Shown piece by piece: positions 35,096-44,644 of a stretch of DNA of 64,000 nucleotides. The position numbers and the translations under genes were made by a program. Origin of the DNA: Alcaligenes aquatilis. GTDB taxonomy: Bacteria; Pseudomonadota; Gammaproteobacteria; Burkholderiales; Burkholderiaceae_B. A model generated the notes under the pieces. That model saw only the letters and a list, made by a program, of their open reading frames with translations, ran no database searches and was not told where the DNA came from. The stretch spans positions 1,364,001 through 1,428,000 of the forward strand of contig NZ_CP022390.1 of assembly GCF_003076515.1 (NCBI RefSeq). Direction: 5' to 3'. Every line of letters begins with the position of its first letter. Within the stretch, counting starts at the first letter, position 1.

Positions 35096-36076
35096 CTAAG
35101 CCAGTTCACAGCTCAAGCCTTGCTGCTTTAACAGCTCAAGCAAAGGTTGCACATCCCACGAAGACTTCCAGGCAATGACGATGCGCTCTCCTGGCGCCCA
35201 TGAACGGCATAGCGGTGTCCAGAACGCCTGATTCAACAGGGTATCTTGCAAGACCACACCGGCCTGATCCAAGGCCATCAAACGGGCATCACGGCGTGCT
35301 TTTTCCAGAATCGCGGGCAGGATCAGAGGCAGGTACAAGACCCAGTCCGCCTGATTCAATTTTCGCAGAGCGCGCAGCGTCAACAAGTCCACGGCCTCCA
35401 AATCCGCGATAGGCAAAATGGTGACCTGAACATGCTGCTGGGGAGTCTGCTTCTGCAAGGCGTCATCAAAAGCTGCCAATGCTTCGGTGGACTTTCCTTG
35501 TGCCAGGAGGTCAGGAATATGGCCATCAAGCACGTAGTCAAAAAAATGACGGCGAGTATGCACCTCGGGAAAAGCTTGCTTGATATCAGCTCGACGACGA
35601 GCCAGCAGACCGGCCAAGTCCCCTACGGATTCAGGCAACTCGCTTTCTATCCACTCCCGAACCCGCCGCGCCAGCACAGGTGCAGACCCTGCCGAGGAAA
35701 CCGCAATCATTAAAGGCGAACGGTCGATCATGGCAGGAACCTGCACGGTGGACAGTTGCCCGTCATCAACCACATTACAGGGCAGATGCAAGGCATCGGC
35801 CGCCTGAGCCACGATACGATTTATTTCTCGTCGTCCGGTGGCCGCGATAACCAGCCAGGCCTCGCGAATATGCTCGGCGACAAAAGCAGTGAACAAGCTG
35901 CTTAGCGCCCCTGCTTGCGCGCTGGCCCGTAACCAGGGAGTCTGTTCCGGTGCAACCACCGTCACCCGCGCTCCTGCACGTAACAAGAGCCGAACTTTAC
36001 GTTCGGCAACCGAGCCGCCACCTACAACAACAACGGCTTTGCCAGTCAGATTGAAGAACAAGGGAAACACATTCAT
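35096..36076 (-). CDS. Precorrin-2 dehydrogenase/ferrochelatase with a decayed methyltransferase tail
   Basis: A 326-residue CysG-like protein. Residues 1 to about 210 are a normal SirC/CysG-A unit: FFNLTGKAVVVVGGGSVAERK (NAD-binding), CNVVDDGQLSTVQVPAMIDR, LMIAVSSAGSAPVLAR and the dimerisation region LARRRADIKQAFP. It should turn precorrin-2 into sirohydrochlorin and insert iron. From about 218, ADLEAVDLLTLRALRKLNQA and ILEKARRDA align with the start of a SUMT domain, but the GAGPGD SAM loop is lost and only about 105 residues remain, so methylation must come from NirE. It is third in the nirN operon. Confidence 0.85.
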   Translation of the reverse strand: MNVFPLFFNLTGKAVVVVGGGSVAERKVRLLLRAGARVTVVAPEQTPWLRASAQAGALSSLFTAFVAEHIREAWLVIAATGRREINRIVAQAADALHLPCNVVDDGQLSTVQVPAMIDRSPLMIAVSSAGSAPVLARRVREWIESELPESVGDLAGLLARRRADIKQAFPEVHTRRHFFDYVLDGHIPDLLAQGKSTEALAAFDDALQKQTPQQHVQVTILPIADLEAVDLLTLRALRKLNQADWVLYLPLILPAILEKARRDARLMALDQAGVVLQDTLLNQAFWTPLCRSWAPGERIVIAWKSSWDVQPLLELLKQQGLSCELA

Positions 36077-36124
36077 TGCAGGACATCCTTAAGGCGCCAG
36101 TAAAAACTGGCGCCCAGTTCACAC

Positions 36125-36469
36125 TTACTTCAAGCTGGCAAAGTAGGCAGCCAGTTCATTCACCATTTCCGGGCTGAGCGGTTCAGCCATCGGGCTCATG
36201 ATGGGATCGTTACGCTCTCGGGATTTGAACTGCTGCAGCTGCTTGACCAGATACTCCACCTTCTGCCCCGCCAAGTTGGGGTACATGCCTTCCGTACTGA
36301 CACCTTCCAGACCATGACAAGAGGCACATAAAGGCAACATGGATGACGCCTGGGCCGACAGTTGTGACTGCCCATGCGAACCTTGTAAACCGGCGGGTTT
36401 ATCCGCCGCCAACGCTGCACCTGAGCCTAAAAGACCAACCAGAGCCACACCCATAAAAAGCTGTTTCAT
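36125..36469 (-). CDS. Class I monoheme cytochrome c (NirM-like)
   Basis: A 114-residue periplasmic cytochrome with a signal peptide (cleaved near ALAAD, 20-23), heme motif CASCH at 48-52, and a Met-rich segment IMSPMAEPLSPEM giving the sixth ligand. GLEGVSTEGMYPNLAGQ is typical of c553/c4-type domains. AAGGA precedes the ATG. It is 13 bases downstream of nirN, so it is a likely electron partner for NirN or for nitrite reductase. Confidence 0.87.
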   Translation of the reverse strand: MKQLFMGVALVGLLGSGAALAADKPAGLQGSHGQSQLSAQASSMLPLCASCHGLEGVSTEGMYPNLAGQKVEYLVKQLQQFKSRERNDPIMSPMAEPLSPEMVNELAAYFASLK

Positions 36470-36482
36470 GACATTCCTTTGC

Positions 36483-38042
36483 TTAGAATTTTTGGGTTTC
36501 AGGCTGACCGATGGTGAGCCAGCGAGTGCGAGCGCGAGAGAAAATACCCGATGGGCTTTCCATCTTGTGCTCGGCTACCAGCTCCAGGCTACGGCTGTCG
36601 TAGATTTTCAGACGGTCCCCCCAGTAACCCGAGCTGACGTACAAGTAATCTCCTGTGCGGTTGTAGTTAGGGAAGAAGGCATGGCCGCCCACATCCAGGG
36701 TTTTCGCCACCGACAAGGTGTTTTTGTCGATTAACTGAATCCAGGAAGCGCGCTTGTCCTTGTCAATAATGTCCACCGCCACATACGGTGCATTGGGATG
36801 TGCGGCAGGCGATTCGGTGGCCCCGGCTACCGGGATTTGTTTCACCACGGAAAAGTCCTTGGTATCCCAGGCCGTAACAACCGAACCCAGCTTGCAGCTG
36901 CCCATATTGGTACCGAAAGCCAGCATGCGACCATTCACTTCGGTAACCGCCCCCGAGCCTGCATGCGGTTGGCAGCCAGCTGGAATATCACGCACCACCT
37001 TGTCGTCCTTCAAGTCGATCGCCACATATTTGTTGTCATCGTAGGAAGCCACCATGGAGTAGCGACCATCAGGCGTCAGGAAAGTGTCATGCAACATGCG
37101 GCCCACCTTGGCCAGTTTGGTGACCGGCATGTCTGGCTTGTCCGGATCAATAATCCAGATCTGCCCGGCTTGGCGCAGCGTCAGTGCAAACTTGTTATTG
37201 ATGCGGCTGCCAATGATGGGACCGCCGGCGGATTTGATGAAATTGCCATCCGGGTCCTCGCCCTCCAGAGCAAGATACTTCACCGGCTCCAGTGTGTCGG
37301 CTTTCAGGATGACCATGCTATTGGGCACAAAAGAACTCAGTGCCAACCACTTACCATCTTTGGACAATGCAATACCGGTCCCCGTCAGGCCCACTTTGGC
37401 CTGCCGCACAATCTGCAAGGTGTACAGGTCAATTTTGTAGACGTGACCATCATCGCTTTTCAGGTAACCCCAACGCTCATGGCTGGGACTGAACTCCATG
37501 ATATGTGGCGCACCAACCGTGGCGATTTCTCCTACCTTCTGATTGTTCTTGCCATTGATGAAAACGGCGCGTGCCTGATTAGAACCATCCCCCCGACCGT
37601 AGCGTCCCCGGGCCATGATGACCATCAAGTCGTAGACGGAGTCGATCTCGTAATTGGGCTTGCTGGGCAAGGTGGATTCGTCCACCAGTACTTTCACGCT
37701 GGCACGAATTTGATCCATGTCCCAACTGCGTTCCACCACGGGCTCGTTCTTGATCATCTTGGCCAGGGCACGAATATCCTCGTCGGGTAAACGTCCGACA
37801 AAAGGCGGCATCAAGGTATCCGGGATTCCAGTCATGATGGTGCCGCGCAAGGCAATCTCGCTTTGAACCAGGCGATCACTGTGCAAGCCCGGAGCAATAT
37901 ACCCTCCCCGGTCGGCTGCGTGACACACCGCACAGTTTTGCTGAAACAAGTTGTCTACCCGCACTTGCTCTTGCGTCGGTGCCGCCAGAGCCGCACTGAC
38001 GCTGGTAGACAGGAAGGCCAGGGTCATCATTTTTCTATACAT
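36483..38042 (-). CDS. nirN: Dihydro-heme d1 dehydrogenase NirN
   Basis: A 519-residue periplasmic protein. The ATG at 38042 follows GGAGGT and starts a clear signal peptide. An N-terminal cytochrome c domain has CAVCH at 37-41, followed by an eight-bladed d1-type propeller. RSWDMDQIRASVKVLVDEST at the domain junction and sequence around GGHAFFPNYNRTGDYLYVSS favour NirN over NirS. NirN introduces the last double bond of heme d1. It leads a minus-strand operon converging on nirE-J. NirS itself is the main alternative, but the junction and the shorter length argue against it. Confidence 0.8.
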   Translation of the reverse strand: MYRKMMTLAFLSTSVSAALAAPTQEQVRVDNLFQQNCAVCHAADRGGYIAPGLHSDRLVQSEIALRGTIMTGIPDTLMPPFVGRLPDEDIRALAKMIKNEPVVERSWDMDQIRASVKVLVDESTLPSKPNYEIDSVYDLMVIMARGRYGRGDGSNQARAVFINGKNNQKVGEIATVGAPHIMEFSPSHERWGYLKSDDGHVYKIDLYTLQIVRQAKVGLTGTGIALSKDGKWLALSSFVPNSMVILKADTLEPVKYLALEGEDPDGNFIKSAGGPIIGSRINNKFALTLRQAGQIWIIDPDKPDMPVTKLAKVGRMLHDTFLTPDGRYSMVASYDDNKYVAIDLKDDKVVRDIPAGCQPHAGSGAVTEVNGRMLAFGTNMGSCKLGSVVTAWDTKDFSVVKQIPVAGATESPAAHPNAPYVAVDIIDKDKRASWIQLIDKNTLSVAKTLDVGGHAFFPNYNRTGDYLYVSSGYWGDRLKIYDSRSLELVAEHKMESPSGIFSRARTRWLTIGQPETQKF

Positions 38043-38268
38043 TCCATTACCTCCAACAATTGCCTTGCTAAAGGGCAAGACCATAACAACTATAACGATT
38101 GTTATTTTTTACTGAGAAGGTATGGATACAGATTACATAATGGGAATGGTTTTTTTATATCGTAATTACAATAAATTAAACACTCTTACTGAGATAAAAA
38201 TATCCATGACAAGAGGCCAGTTGGCAGATCAAGAAGTCGGATAAATTTATCACGAACGAATCGTCACT

Positions 38269-38310
38269 TTGAGCTAACTCAAGTTAAAACTAGAGGCTGC
38301 TGCCTATAGT
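38269..38310 (+). promoter_or_regulatory. FNR/Dnr-type class II promoter before the MocR gene
   Basis: TTGAG-CTAA-CTCAA (38269-38282) is a perfect palindrome keeping the TTGA-N6-TCAA core. TATAGT lies at 38305-38310, so with a start near 38317 the box centre is exactly -41.5. The rest of this 319-base AT-rich divergent gap (38043-38361) shows nothing else I can name. Confidence 0.65.
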
Positions 38311-38361
38311 GGCCCGGCTTGGCTCGCCCTTGATGGTTTTGATTATTTTTCCAGTCCCGCC

Positions 38362-39834
38362 ATGTTTTCTTTACCGATTACGCTCTCTCATACCCATAGC
38401 CCACCGTATAAGCGACAAATTGCACGTCAAATTGAAACCCTGATCTATTCGGGACGTTTGCAGGAAGGCAATCGCCTGCCCTCAATCAACCGTATGGCTT
38501 CTTTGCTGCAGGTTTCTAAAAACACGATCATGGGTGCCTATGATTTGCTAATCGACTCCAACCTGATTCATAGCGAACCCAGCCGGGGCTTTTTTGTCGC
38601 CACGCCCACCCGCAACGGGCGCAGTCGACTGGTGCCGGATTTTGTCATGGAGACGGCCCACTGTTCACGCAACCTGCGTACCAGCACGGCCCTGGCCAGC
38701 GGTGTTCATGTGCCCGCCGCCAGTGTGCCGGTTCGTTTTGATTTCAAGATTGGGCGCCCCTCGCTTCATGCCTTTCCGCTGCGCCAGTTCATTTATCTAT
38801 CCAATCAACTATTGCGTTATGCAGGCACTGGTATGACGGACTATCCACCGCCTGAAGGTTTATGGGGTTTGCGGCTGCAAATTGCAGATTATCTGGCCGC
38901 CAGCAAAGGCATTTTGGCTGACCCGGACCACATCCTCATTACGGCAGGGACGCAGGAGTCCTTGAGCCTGATTGCGGCCCACTTTCTGGACGAAAACAGC
39001 TGTGCGGTGCACGAATCGCCTGGCTATAACGGCTTCAGGCATCTACTGGCACGCCATCGTACTCAGGGCATTCCCGTGCCTGTAGATCAACACGGCTTAT
39101 GCACCGATCAATTGCCCAACAGGGCGGTCCAACTAGCCTTTGTCACGCCCTCCCATCAATACCCCTTGGGGCACACGCTGACAGTGCCGCGCAGGCAGGA
39201 GCTGCTGGCTTGGGCCAGCTCCAGCGGTGCTTTGATTATTGAGGACGACTACGACGGAGACTTCTGTTATGGCCCGGCCCTACCTGCGCCGCTCAAGGCC
39301 ATGAGCCCCGGACAGGTAATTTACCTGGGTTCGTTCTCGAAAACATTGGGGCCTGGTTTGCGCTTGGGCTATATGGTCTGTCCACCCCATTTGAGCCAGG
39401 ACTTTATTGCTCGCAAGGCCTTGCTCAACAATGGATCGCCCTGGTTAACACAAGCTATTCTGGCACGTTTTTTTGATGAGTATGACTATCCTCGGCACCT
39501 GCAGTATTTGCGTCGCCGTTACCTGGAGCAACGCAATACCCTGCTGCAGGGACTGAAAAAAGCATGGGGAAATACCGGAGTGGTCAGCGGACACAATGCT
39601 GGCATGCATCTGGCTTTCCGACTGCCTTCACAAGGCCCGGATGCCCATCACGTTGCTGCGGCAGCGCTTCGCTATGGCATACGCCTATACCCTTTGGCAC
39701 AGGCCGCCAGCCAGGAAGCGGACGGCAGCGACCCACGCCATCTGCTATTTGGCTACGCGAATCTGGAGTGCAGCGAGTTACAACAAGCGATGCAGCATCT
39801 AGCCCTGATACAAGCCAGGCTGAACCATGGCTAG
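38362..39834 (+). CDS. MocR/PdxR-family regulator (GntR HTH plus aminotransferase domain)
   Basis: A 490-residue regulator. Residues about 12-80 are a GntR winged helix (LPSINRMASLLQVSKNTIMG AYD region). Residues about 115-490 are a fold-type I aminotransferase-like domain with PLP-binding Lys327 in LGSFSKTLGPGLRLGY and IIEDDYDGDF. Such proteins sense PLP or amino compounds. It is divergent from nirN and preceded by an FNR-type promoter, which hints at a role under low oxygen. The next gene, convergent, is a PLP enzyme of Cys/Met metabolism. Target unknown. Confidence 0.88.
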   Translation: MFSLPITLSHTHSPPYKRQIARQIETLIYSGRLQEGNRLPSINRMASLLQVSKNTIMGAYDLLIDSNLIHSEPSRGFFVATPTRNGRSRLVPDFVMETAHCSRNLRTSTALASGVHVPAASVPVRFDFKIGRPSLHAFPLRQFIYLSNQLLRYAGTGMTDYPPPEGLWGLRLQIADYLAASKGILADPDHILITAGTQESLSLIAAHFLDENSCAVHESPGYNGFRHLLARHRTQGIPVPVDQHGLCTDQLPNRAVQLAFVTPSHQYPLGHTLTVPRRQELLAWASSSGALIIEDDYDGDFCYGPALPAPLKAMSPGQVIYLGSFSKTLGPGLRLGYMVCPPHLSQDFIARKALLNNGSPWLTQAILARFFDEYDYPRHLQYLRRRYLEQRNTLLQGLKKAWGNTGVVSGHNAGMHLAFRLPSQGPDAHHVAAAALRYGIRLYPLAQAASQEADGSDPRHLLFGYANLECSELQQAMQHLALIQARLNHG

Positions 39835-39847
39835 CTGTGCAAAGAAC

Positions 39848-41101
39848 TTAAGACTGGGCCAGTGCCTGATCAAAGTCGGACGTCAGATCAATGATCTCTT
39901 CGATACCCACAGAGATACGCAACTGATTGTCGGAAATACCCATCAGGGCACGCTGCTCGGGCCCCATCTCGTAGTAGATGGTATGGGCAACGGGCAGCAC
40001 CAGACTGCGGTTGTCACCCAGGTGCGTAGCCAGAACAAAGACTTTCAGACGATTCAGGAAGTCGAAAATTTCGATGCCCTCTTCCAGCACGACACTCATC
40101 AGGCCGCCGAAGCGATTGCCGAACAACTGAGCCGTACGCTCGTGTTGGGGGTGATCCTCCAGACCCGGATACTGCACGTGCTTCACCTTGGGGTGAGCCT
40201 TCAAATGGCGCGCCAAAGCCAGCGCATTGGAACAGATGCGCTCCATACGCAACGGCAAGGTTTCCGAGCCTACAGCCAAACGGTGGGCCACATCGGACGA
40301 CAAGGTGCCGCCCATATCGCGCAAGCCCTTCTTACGAATCTGTACCAGGCCCCAGTTCTGCGTATTGCCATTGCGGTATACCTGGGCAATATTAGGATAG
40401 GTCGTCCAGTCAAACAGACCTGTATCTGTCACCATGCCACCCAGAGCATTACCGTGGCCACCAATGTGCTTGGACAGCGAGTTGACCACCAAAGAGGCTT
40501 TGAACTCGCGGCCGGGCGACAGGTAAGGCGAGGACAAAGTGGCATCGACCACATACAACAAGCCCTCGTCCTGACACCATTGCCCCACCCCTTTCAAATC
40601 AGCCACCTGTGTGCCCGGATTAGCAATGGTTTCAAGAAACACCATGCGAGTATTGGGCTGACGCGCGGCTTGCACCTGGGCCACATCGGTTGCGTCTACC
40701 AGCGTGGTTTGAACACCCAGGTCGCGCAAGGTGCCCAACAGACTGTTGGTGTTACCGAACAGATATTTGCTGGCAATCAGGTGATCCCCCTGGCGCAGCA
40801 AGGTAAACAGGGTCGCGGTCAACGCGGCCATACCGGTTGCAAAGCTGACGCTGCCCACCCCTTTTTCCATACGCGTAATCTTGGCTTCCAACGCCGCCGT
40901 GGTGGGTGTGCCCTGACGAGAATAGGTAAAGCCGGATTTGCCCTGAAAGACTGCGGCCAGCTCACGCGCATCCTGAAAACCGAACTCGGTCGATGGGTGC
41001 AATGGCTGATGAATAGCGCCATACTGCGTACCCAAACGACGGTCAGAGTGCAAGGTAGAGGTAATAAAGCCGTTTTCTTCCATGATCGTTTCAAAGCCCA
41101 T
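39848..41101 (-). CDS. Cys/Met-metabolism PLP enzyme (cystathionine gamma-synthase family)
   Basis: About 417 residues. Family features are YSRQGTPTTAALEAKITRME, SFATGMAALTATLF, the PLP-contact region VDATLSSPYL and the Lys in VNSLSKHIGGHGNALGG. It belongs to the cystathionine gamma-synthase/O-acetylhomoserine sulfhydrylase/gamma-lyase group; the exact reaction cannot be read from sequence. Start choice is uncertain: ATGs at 41125, 41101 and 41083 all lack a strong ribosome site. Confidence 0.8.
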   Translation of the reverse strand: MGFETIMEENGFITSTLHSDRRLGTQYGAIHQPLHPSTEFGFQDARELAAVFQGKSGFTYSRQGTPTTAALEAKITRMEKGVGSVSFATGMAALTATLFTLLRQGDHLIASKYLFGNTNSLLGTLRDLGVQTTLVDATDVAQVQAARQPNTRMVFLETIANPGTQVADLKGVGQWCQDEGLLYVVDATLSSPYLSPGREFKASLVVNSLSKHIGGHGNALGGMVTDTGLFDWTTYPNIAQVYRNGNTQNWGLVQIRKKGLRDMGGTLSSDVAHRLAVGSETLPLRMERICSNALALARHLKAHPKVKHVQYPGLEDHPQHERTAQLFGNRFGGLMSVVLEEGIEIFDFLNRLKVFVLATHLGDNRSLVLPVAHTIYYEMGPEQRALMGISDNQLRISVGIEEIIDLTSDFDQALAQS

Positions 41102-41241
41102 AATGCGTGTACACACCGTCAGCACCGATTGGGTTTTGCCCGGCTGACGGCCAATTACTTATTATCTGGTGAAGCGGCGAATGAAGCCCGCCGTTTTTTA
41201 TACAAATAAGTAATTAAGTAAGTAACAAGACTTAAAAGAAA

Positions 41242-41988
41242 TTAGGCCTGGCTACGTTGACGCAAGGTTTCGTACAGACAAACCGCACTGGCGACACTGA
41301 CGTTCAAGCTTTCTACCGCACCCATCATGGGAATGGAAACCAGCTCGTCGCAGGTTTCACGGGTGAGACGGCGCATGCCCTCGCCCTCGGCGCCCATCAC
41401 CCAGGCCATGGGGCGGCGGGCATCCACCTGGTGGAATGTGTGGGTGGCTTGATCACTGGTACCGACTAGCCAGACATCGCGCTCACGCAGCATGCGCATG
41501 GTACGGGCCAAGTTCGTCACCGTAATGTAAGGGGTCGATTCGGCTGCACCGCAAGCCACGCGCGAGACCGTCGCGTTCAGACCCACGGCACGATCACGAG
41601 GCGCAATCACGGCATGCGCGCCGGCTGCGTTGGCACTACGCAGGCAGGCACCCAGGTTATGAGGGTCTGTGACCCCGTCCAGAATCAGCAAAAAAGGAAC
41701 CTGACCGGCCTCTTCCAGATCATCCAGCAATTCGTTGACATCAACGGCCAGCTCTTGCTCCAGAGCCAATGCCACCACACCCTGGTGACGTGTGCCTTTG
41801 GCCAGACCATCCAGACGCTCGACCGGCACGGCCATGACTTTCAAGCCTGCCTGCTCTACCTGTTCGATAAAGGCCAGCATCCGTTTGTCGCGCCGGGTCT
41901 GATCCACATAGACCTCGCGCACCGAAGCGGCGCTGAAACGAACTCGGGCAATAACGGCATGGAAACCGGCCAAAACCTGCTGAGGCAT
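41242..41988 (-). CDS. rlmB: 23S rRNA (guanosine-2'-O-)-methyltransferase
   Basis: A 248-residue SpoU/TrmH enzyme from the ATG at 41988 (AAGGA upstream). An N-terminal RNA-binding domain starts [14 protein letters not shown]. The SPOUT knot motifs are [32 protein letters not shown] and [20 protein letters not shown]. It methylates G2251 of 23S rRNA in the E. coli numbering. It lies downstream of rnr, as in many bacteria, but a terminator lies between them. Confidence 0.93.
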   Translation of the reverse strand: MPQQVLAGFHAVIARVRFSAASVREVYVDQTRRDKRMLAFIEQVEQAGLKVMAVPVERLDGLAKGTRHQGVVALALEQELAVDVNELLDDLEEAGQVPFLLILDGVTDPHNLGACLRSANAAGAHAVIAPRDRAVGLNATVSRVACGAAESTPYITVTNLARTMRMLRERDVWLVGTSDQATHTFHQVDARRPMAWVMGAEGEGMRRLTRETCDELVSIPMMGAVESLNVSVASAVCLYETLRQRSQA

Positions 41989-42022
41989 AACAATCCTTGG
42001 GGGAAATAAGAGCAAATAAAGA

Positions 42023-42045
42023 AAGCCGGGCAAAAAGCCCGGCTT
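42023..42045 (-). terminator. Terminator between rnr and rlmB
   Basis: The stem AAGCCGGGC/GCCCGGCTT with a 5-base loop is followed on the minus strand by TCTTTATTT. It lies just past the rnr stop and before the rlmB start. Confidence 0.75.
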
Positions 42046-42057
42046 GGCATTGTACGC

Positions 42058-44535
42058 CTATCGGCGTCGCCCTCTAGGGCTGCGCGTGGATTTGGCGGAC
42101 TTGGCTGCCTTCTCTGTACTGCGTTTTTCATCCCGCTCGGCCTGCTTTTGAGAAGCTCGTCGCTGGGAGGCCGTGGTGCCCTTCAAGGCCAGCGGCTTGG
42201 TTGAAGCCGCTTTCTTGATGGGCCGCTCGGACGGATCAGACCCTTCGGCCGCCGCCTTCACCGCTTTGTAGCCCACGCCTTTAACCAGACGGAACTCAAT
42301 ACGACGCGCCTCCAGATCAACACGGGCGACCTGCACTTGTACCGCATCGGTCAGACGATAACGCAGACCAGTGCGCTCACCACGTAACTCGTTCGAGGTT
42401 TCGTTGTACTGGAAGTAATCTGCGCCCAGCTCCGAGACGTGAACCAGGCCCTCCACATACAAGGTATCCAACGTTACAAACAAACCAAAGCTGGTTACGC
42501 CACTGATCTTGCCGGAGTATTCCTCGCCCACGTGCTCTTTGACAAACCAGCACTTGAGCCAGGCTTCCACATCTTTAGAGGCCTCATCAGCACGACGTTC
42601 GCGCGCCGACAACAAGGCACCCAGTTTTTCCCAGCGTGCAAAATCACGCTTGCTGGCTGGCAAGGCGGCATCGCCCGGTTCTTCGGCAATCGCCGGAATG
42701 TAGCGCTGGCCTTTCAAAATACCCTTGATGACGCGGTGCACCAGCAAGTCCGGGTAACGGCGAATGGGCGAAGTGAAGTGAGCGTATTGTGAATAAGCCA
42801 GACCAAAGTGACCCGTTTTCTCCGGGCTGTAAATAGCCTGCTGCATGGAACGCAAGCACATGGTCTGAATAATGGCGAAGTCGGAACGACCACGAGCGGC
42901 GGCCACCACTTTGGCGTAATCGGCAGAAGTCGGTTCGTCGCCCCCTTCCAGGGTCAGACCCAAGCTACGTAAATATTCGCGCAAGGCTTCCAGCTTGGGT
43001 GGCGTTGGGCCCTCATGCACACGGTACAAACCATTGCGACGGCTACGAGCAATGAAATCGGCTGCGCAGGTGTTGGCTGCCAACATGCACTCTTCGATCA
43101 GCTTGTGGGCATCGTTACGAACCAGAGGTTCAATACGCTCGATGCGACCCAAGGGGTTACACACGATTTTGGTTTCAACCGTATCAAAATCAATGGCACC
43201 TCGTGCAGTGCGCTGCTCGGCCAACAAACGGTACAAGGAGTACAGGTTCTGCACAGGTTCGAGCACATGCTGAATCTGTGCGGCGGCCGGACCTGTAGGC
43301 TGCTGCAGGGCGCTCCAGATATCGGAATACGTGGTGCGCGCATGTGAGTGAATGACCGCTTCATAAAACTGATAGGCCGATACGGTGCCGGACTTGGGAC
43401 CATCAGCCAAGACGACCATATCGCACACCATGACCAGACGGTCTACCGACGGGTTCAGAGAACAGATCCCGTTGGACAGGCTTTCTGGCAACATGGGGAT
43501 CACACGGCGCGGGAAATACACGCTGGTACCCCGCTCCAGAGCGTCTTCATCCAAGGCATCGCCGGAGCGTACGTAATGGCTGACATCGGCAATCGCCACC
43601 AGCAATCGCCACGCCCAGCGCGAGCGTTTGCCCGTGCCAATATCAACGCGTTCGCAATACACCGCATCATCAAAGTCCCGTGCGTCTTCACCATCAATGG
43701 TGATGAAAGGGACATCGCGCAGATCAACGCGACCTTTGTATTCCGATGGCTTTACCTTGGCAGGAATACGGGCTGCCTGCTTGAGAGCCTTCTCGGAGAA
43801 ATCGACCGGCACTTCAAACTTGCGCACCGCTATTTCGATTTCCATGCCGGGATCATCAATTTCCCCCAGCACTTCAATGACACGCCCCAAAGGCTGGCGA
43901 TGGCGCTCGGGCTGCTGGGTGATCTCTACCGTGACGACCTGGCCGGGCTCGGCCTCGCCCTGATCTCCACTTGGGATCAGGATGTCGTGCTTGATACGCT
44001 GATCTTCGGGCACCACGATAAACGTGCCACGCTCGCGCAAGAATCGGCCCACCAGCTTACTGGTATGACGCGCAGTAACTTCGACAATCGAGGCATCTGG
44101 TTTGCCACGGTATTCACCGACGATACGCACCATAACGTGGTCGCCGTGCAACACTTTGGCCATCTCTCGTGGCGACAAAAACAGATCAGGCTGCCCATCG
44201 TCGCGCTGCAAGAAACCAAAACCGTCGCGATGGCCCAACACTTTGCCTGCGATAAAGCCAGTTTGGCTGTTTTTGCGAATTTTGCCTTCGGGGGAAATAA
44301 GCAATTGCCCATCGCGCTCCATTGCGCGTACACGCCGCTCAAAACCCACCGTAATTTCTTTGCCCAGGCCCAGCTTTTTCGCCAGAGCCTGCATGGTCAG
44401 GCCGTCTGCATCCTCGCGCAGCCCCGCCAAGATCACTTCCCGCGTCGGGGTATCCGGGTCAAAGTCAGGCGGCAACTCATAACGGCCCGTTGATTGAATA
44501 CGGTCCTCAGTACTGTCTTGATGTTTTTTATTCAA
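42058..44535 (-). CDS. rnr: Ribonuclease R
   Basis: An 825-residue 3'-5' exoribonuclease. Domains in order: N-terminal HTH (about 25-90), two cold-shock domains (about 90-240), the RNB catalytic domain with RVDLRDVPFITIDGEDARDFDD (metal-binding Asp cluster), YSQYAHFTSPIRRYPDLLVHR, an S1 domain (GKISGVTSFGLFVTLDTLYVEG), and a Lys/Arg/Ser-rich tail ending SPRGRRR. It degrades structured RNA. Full length. Confidence 0.95.
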   Translation of the reverse strand: MNKKHQDSTEDRIQSTGRYELPPDFDPDTPTREVILAGLREDADGLTMQALAKKLGLGKEITVGFERRVRAMERDGQLLISPEGKIRKNSQTGFIAGKVLGHRDGFGFLQRDDGQPDLFLSPREMAKVLHGDHVMVRIVGEYRGKPDASIVEVTARHTSKLVGRFLRERGTFIVVPEDQRIKHDILIPSGDQGEAEPGQVVTVEITQQPERHRQPLGRVIEVLGEIDDPGMEIEIAVRKFEVPVDFSEKALKQAARIPAKVKPSEYKGRVDLRDVPFITIDGEDARDFDDAVYCERVDIGTGKRSRWAWRLLVAIADVSHYVRSGDALDEDALERGTSVYFPRRVIPMLPESLSNGICSLNPSVDRLVMVCDMVVLADGPKSGTVSAYQFYEAVIHSHARTTYSDIWSALQQPTGPAAAQIQHVLEPVQNLYSLYRLLAEQRTARGAIDFDTVETKIVCNPLGRIERIEPLVRNDAHKLIEECMLAANTCAADFIARSRRNGLYRVHEGPTPPKLEALREYLRSLGLTLEGGDEPTSADYAKVVAAARGRSDFAIIQTMCLRSMQQAIYSPEKTGHFGLAYSQYAHFTSPIRRYPDLLVHRVIKGILKGQRYIPAIAEEPGDAALPASKRDFARWEKLGALLSARERRADEASKDVEAWLKCWFVKEHVGEEYSGKISGVTSFGLFVTLDTLYVEGLVHVSELGADYFQYNETSNELRGERTGLRYRLTDAVQVQVARVDLEARRIEFRLVKGVGYKAVKAAAEGSDPSERPIKKAASTKPLALKGTTASQRRASQKQAERDEKRSTEKAAKSAKSTRSPRGRRR

Positions 44536-44644
44536 AAGGACACTTCCATTATTAATAAAGTATGCCTATAATCTTTTTTCTTTGCTGCTCACGCAGCGAA
44601 GTCGTTAAAAAGCTTTTGGCACAACCATAAGCATACAACGATAT

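Noticed and set aside
36483..38042. Calling the 519-residue d1-type protein NirS
   Set aside because: The domain junction (SWDMDQIRASVKVL), the length and the operon partners fit NirN better, although phylogeny was not possible here.
38859..39042. Possible CRISPR or tandem repeat arrays anywhere in the window
   Set aside because: No regularly spaced direct repeats were found; the only repeated units are the three tRNA-Leu modules and short low-complexity tracts.
41156..41213. TTACTTATT...AATAAGTAA inverted repeat before the Cys/Met PLP gene
   Set aside because: Forty bases separate short AT-rich arms; likely chance, and no riboswitch-like structure could be built.
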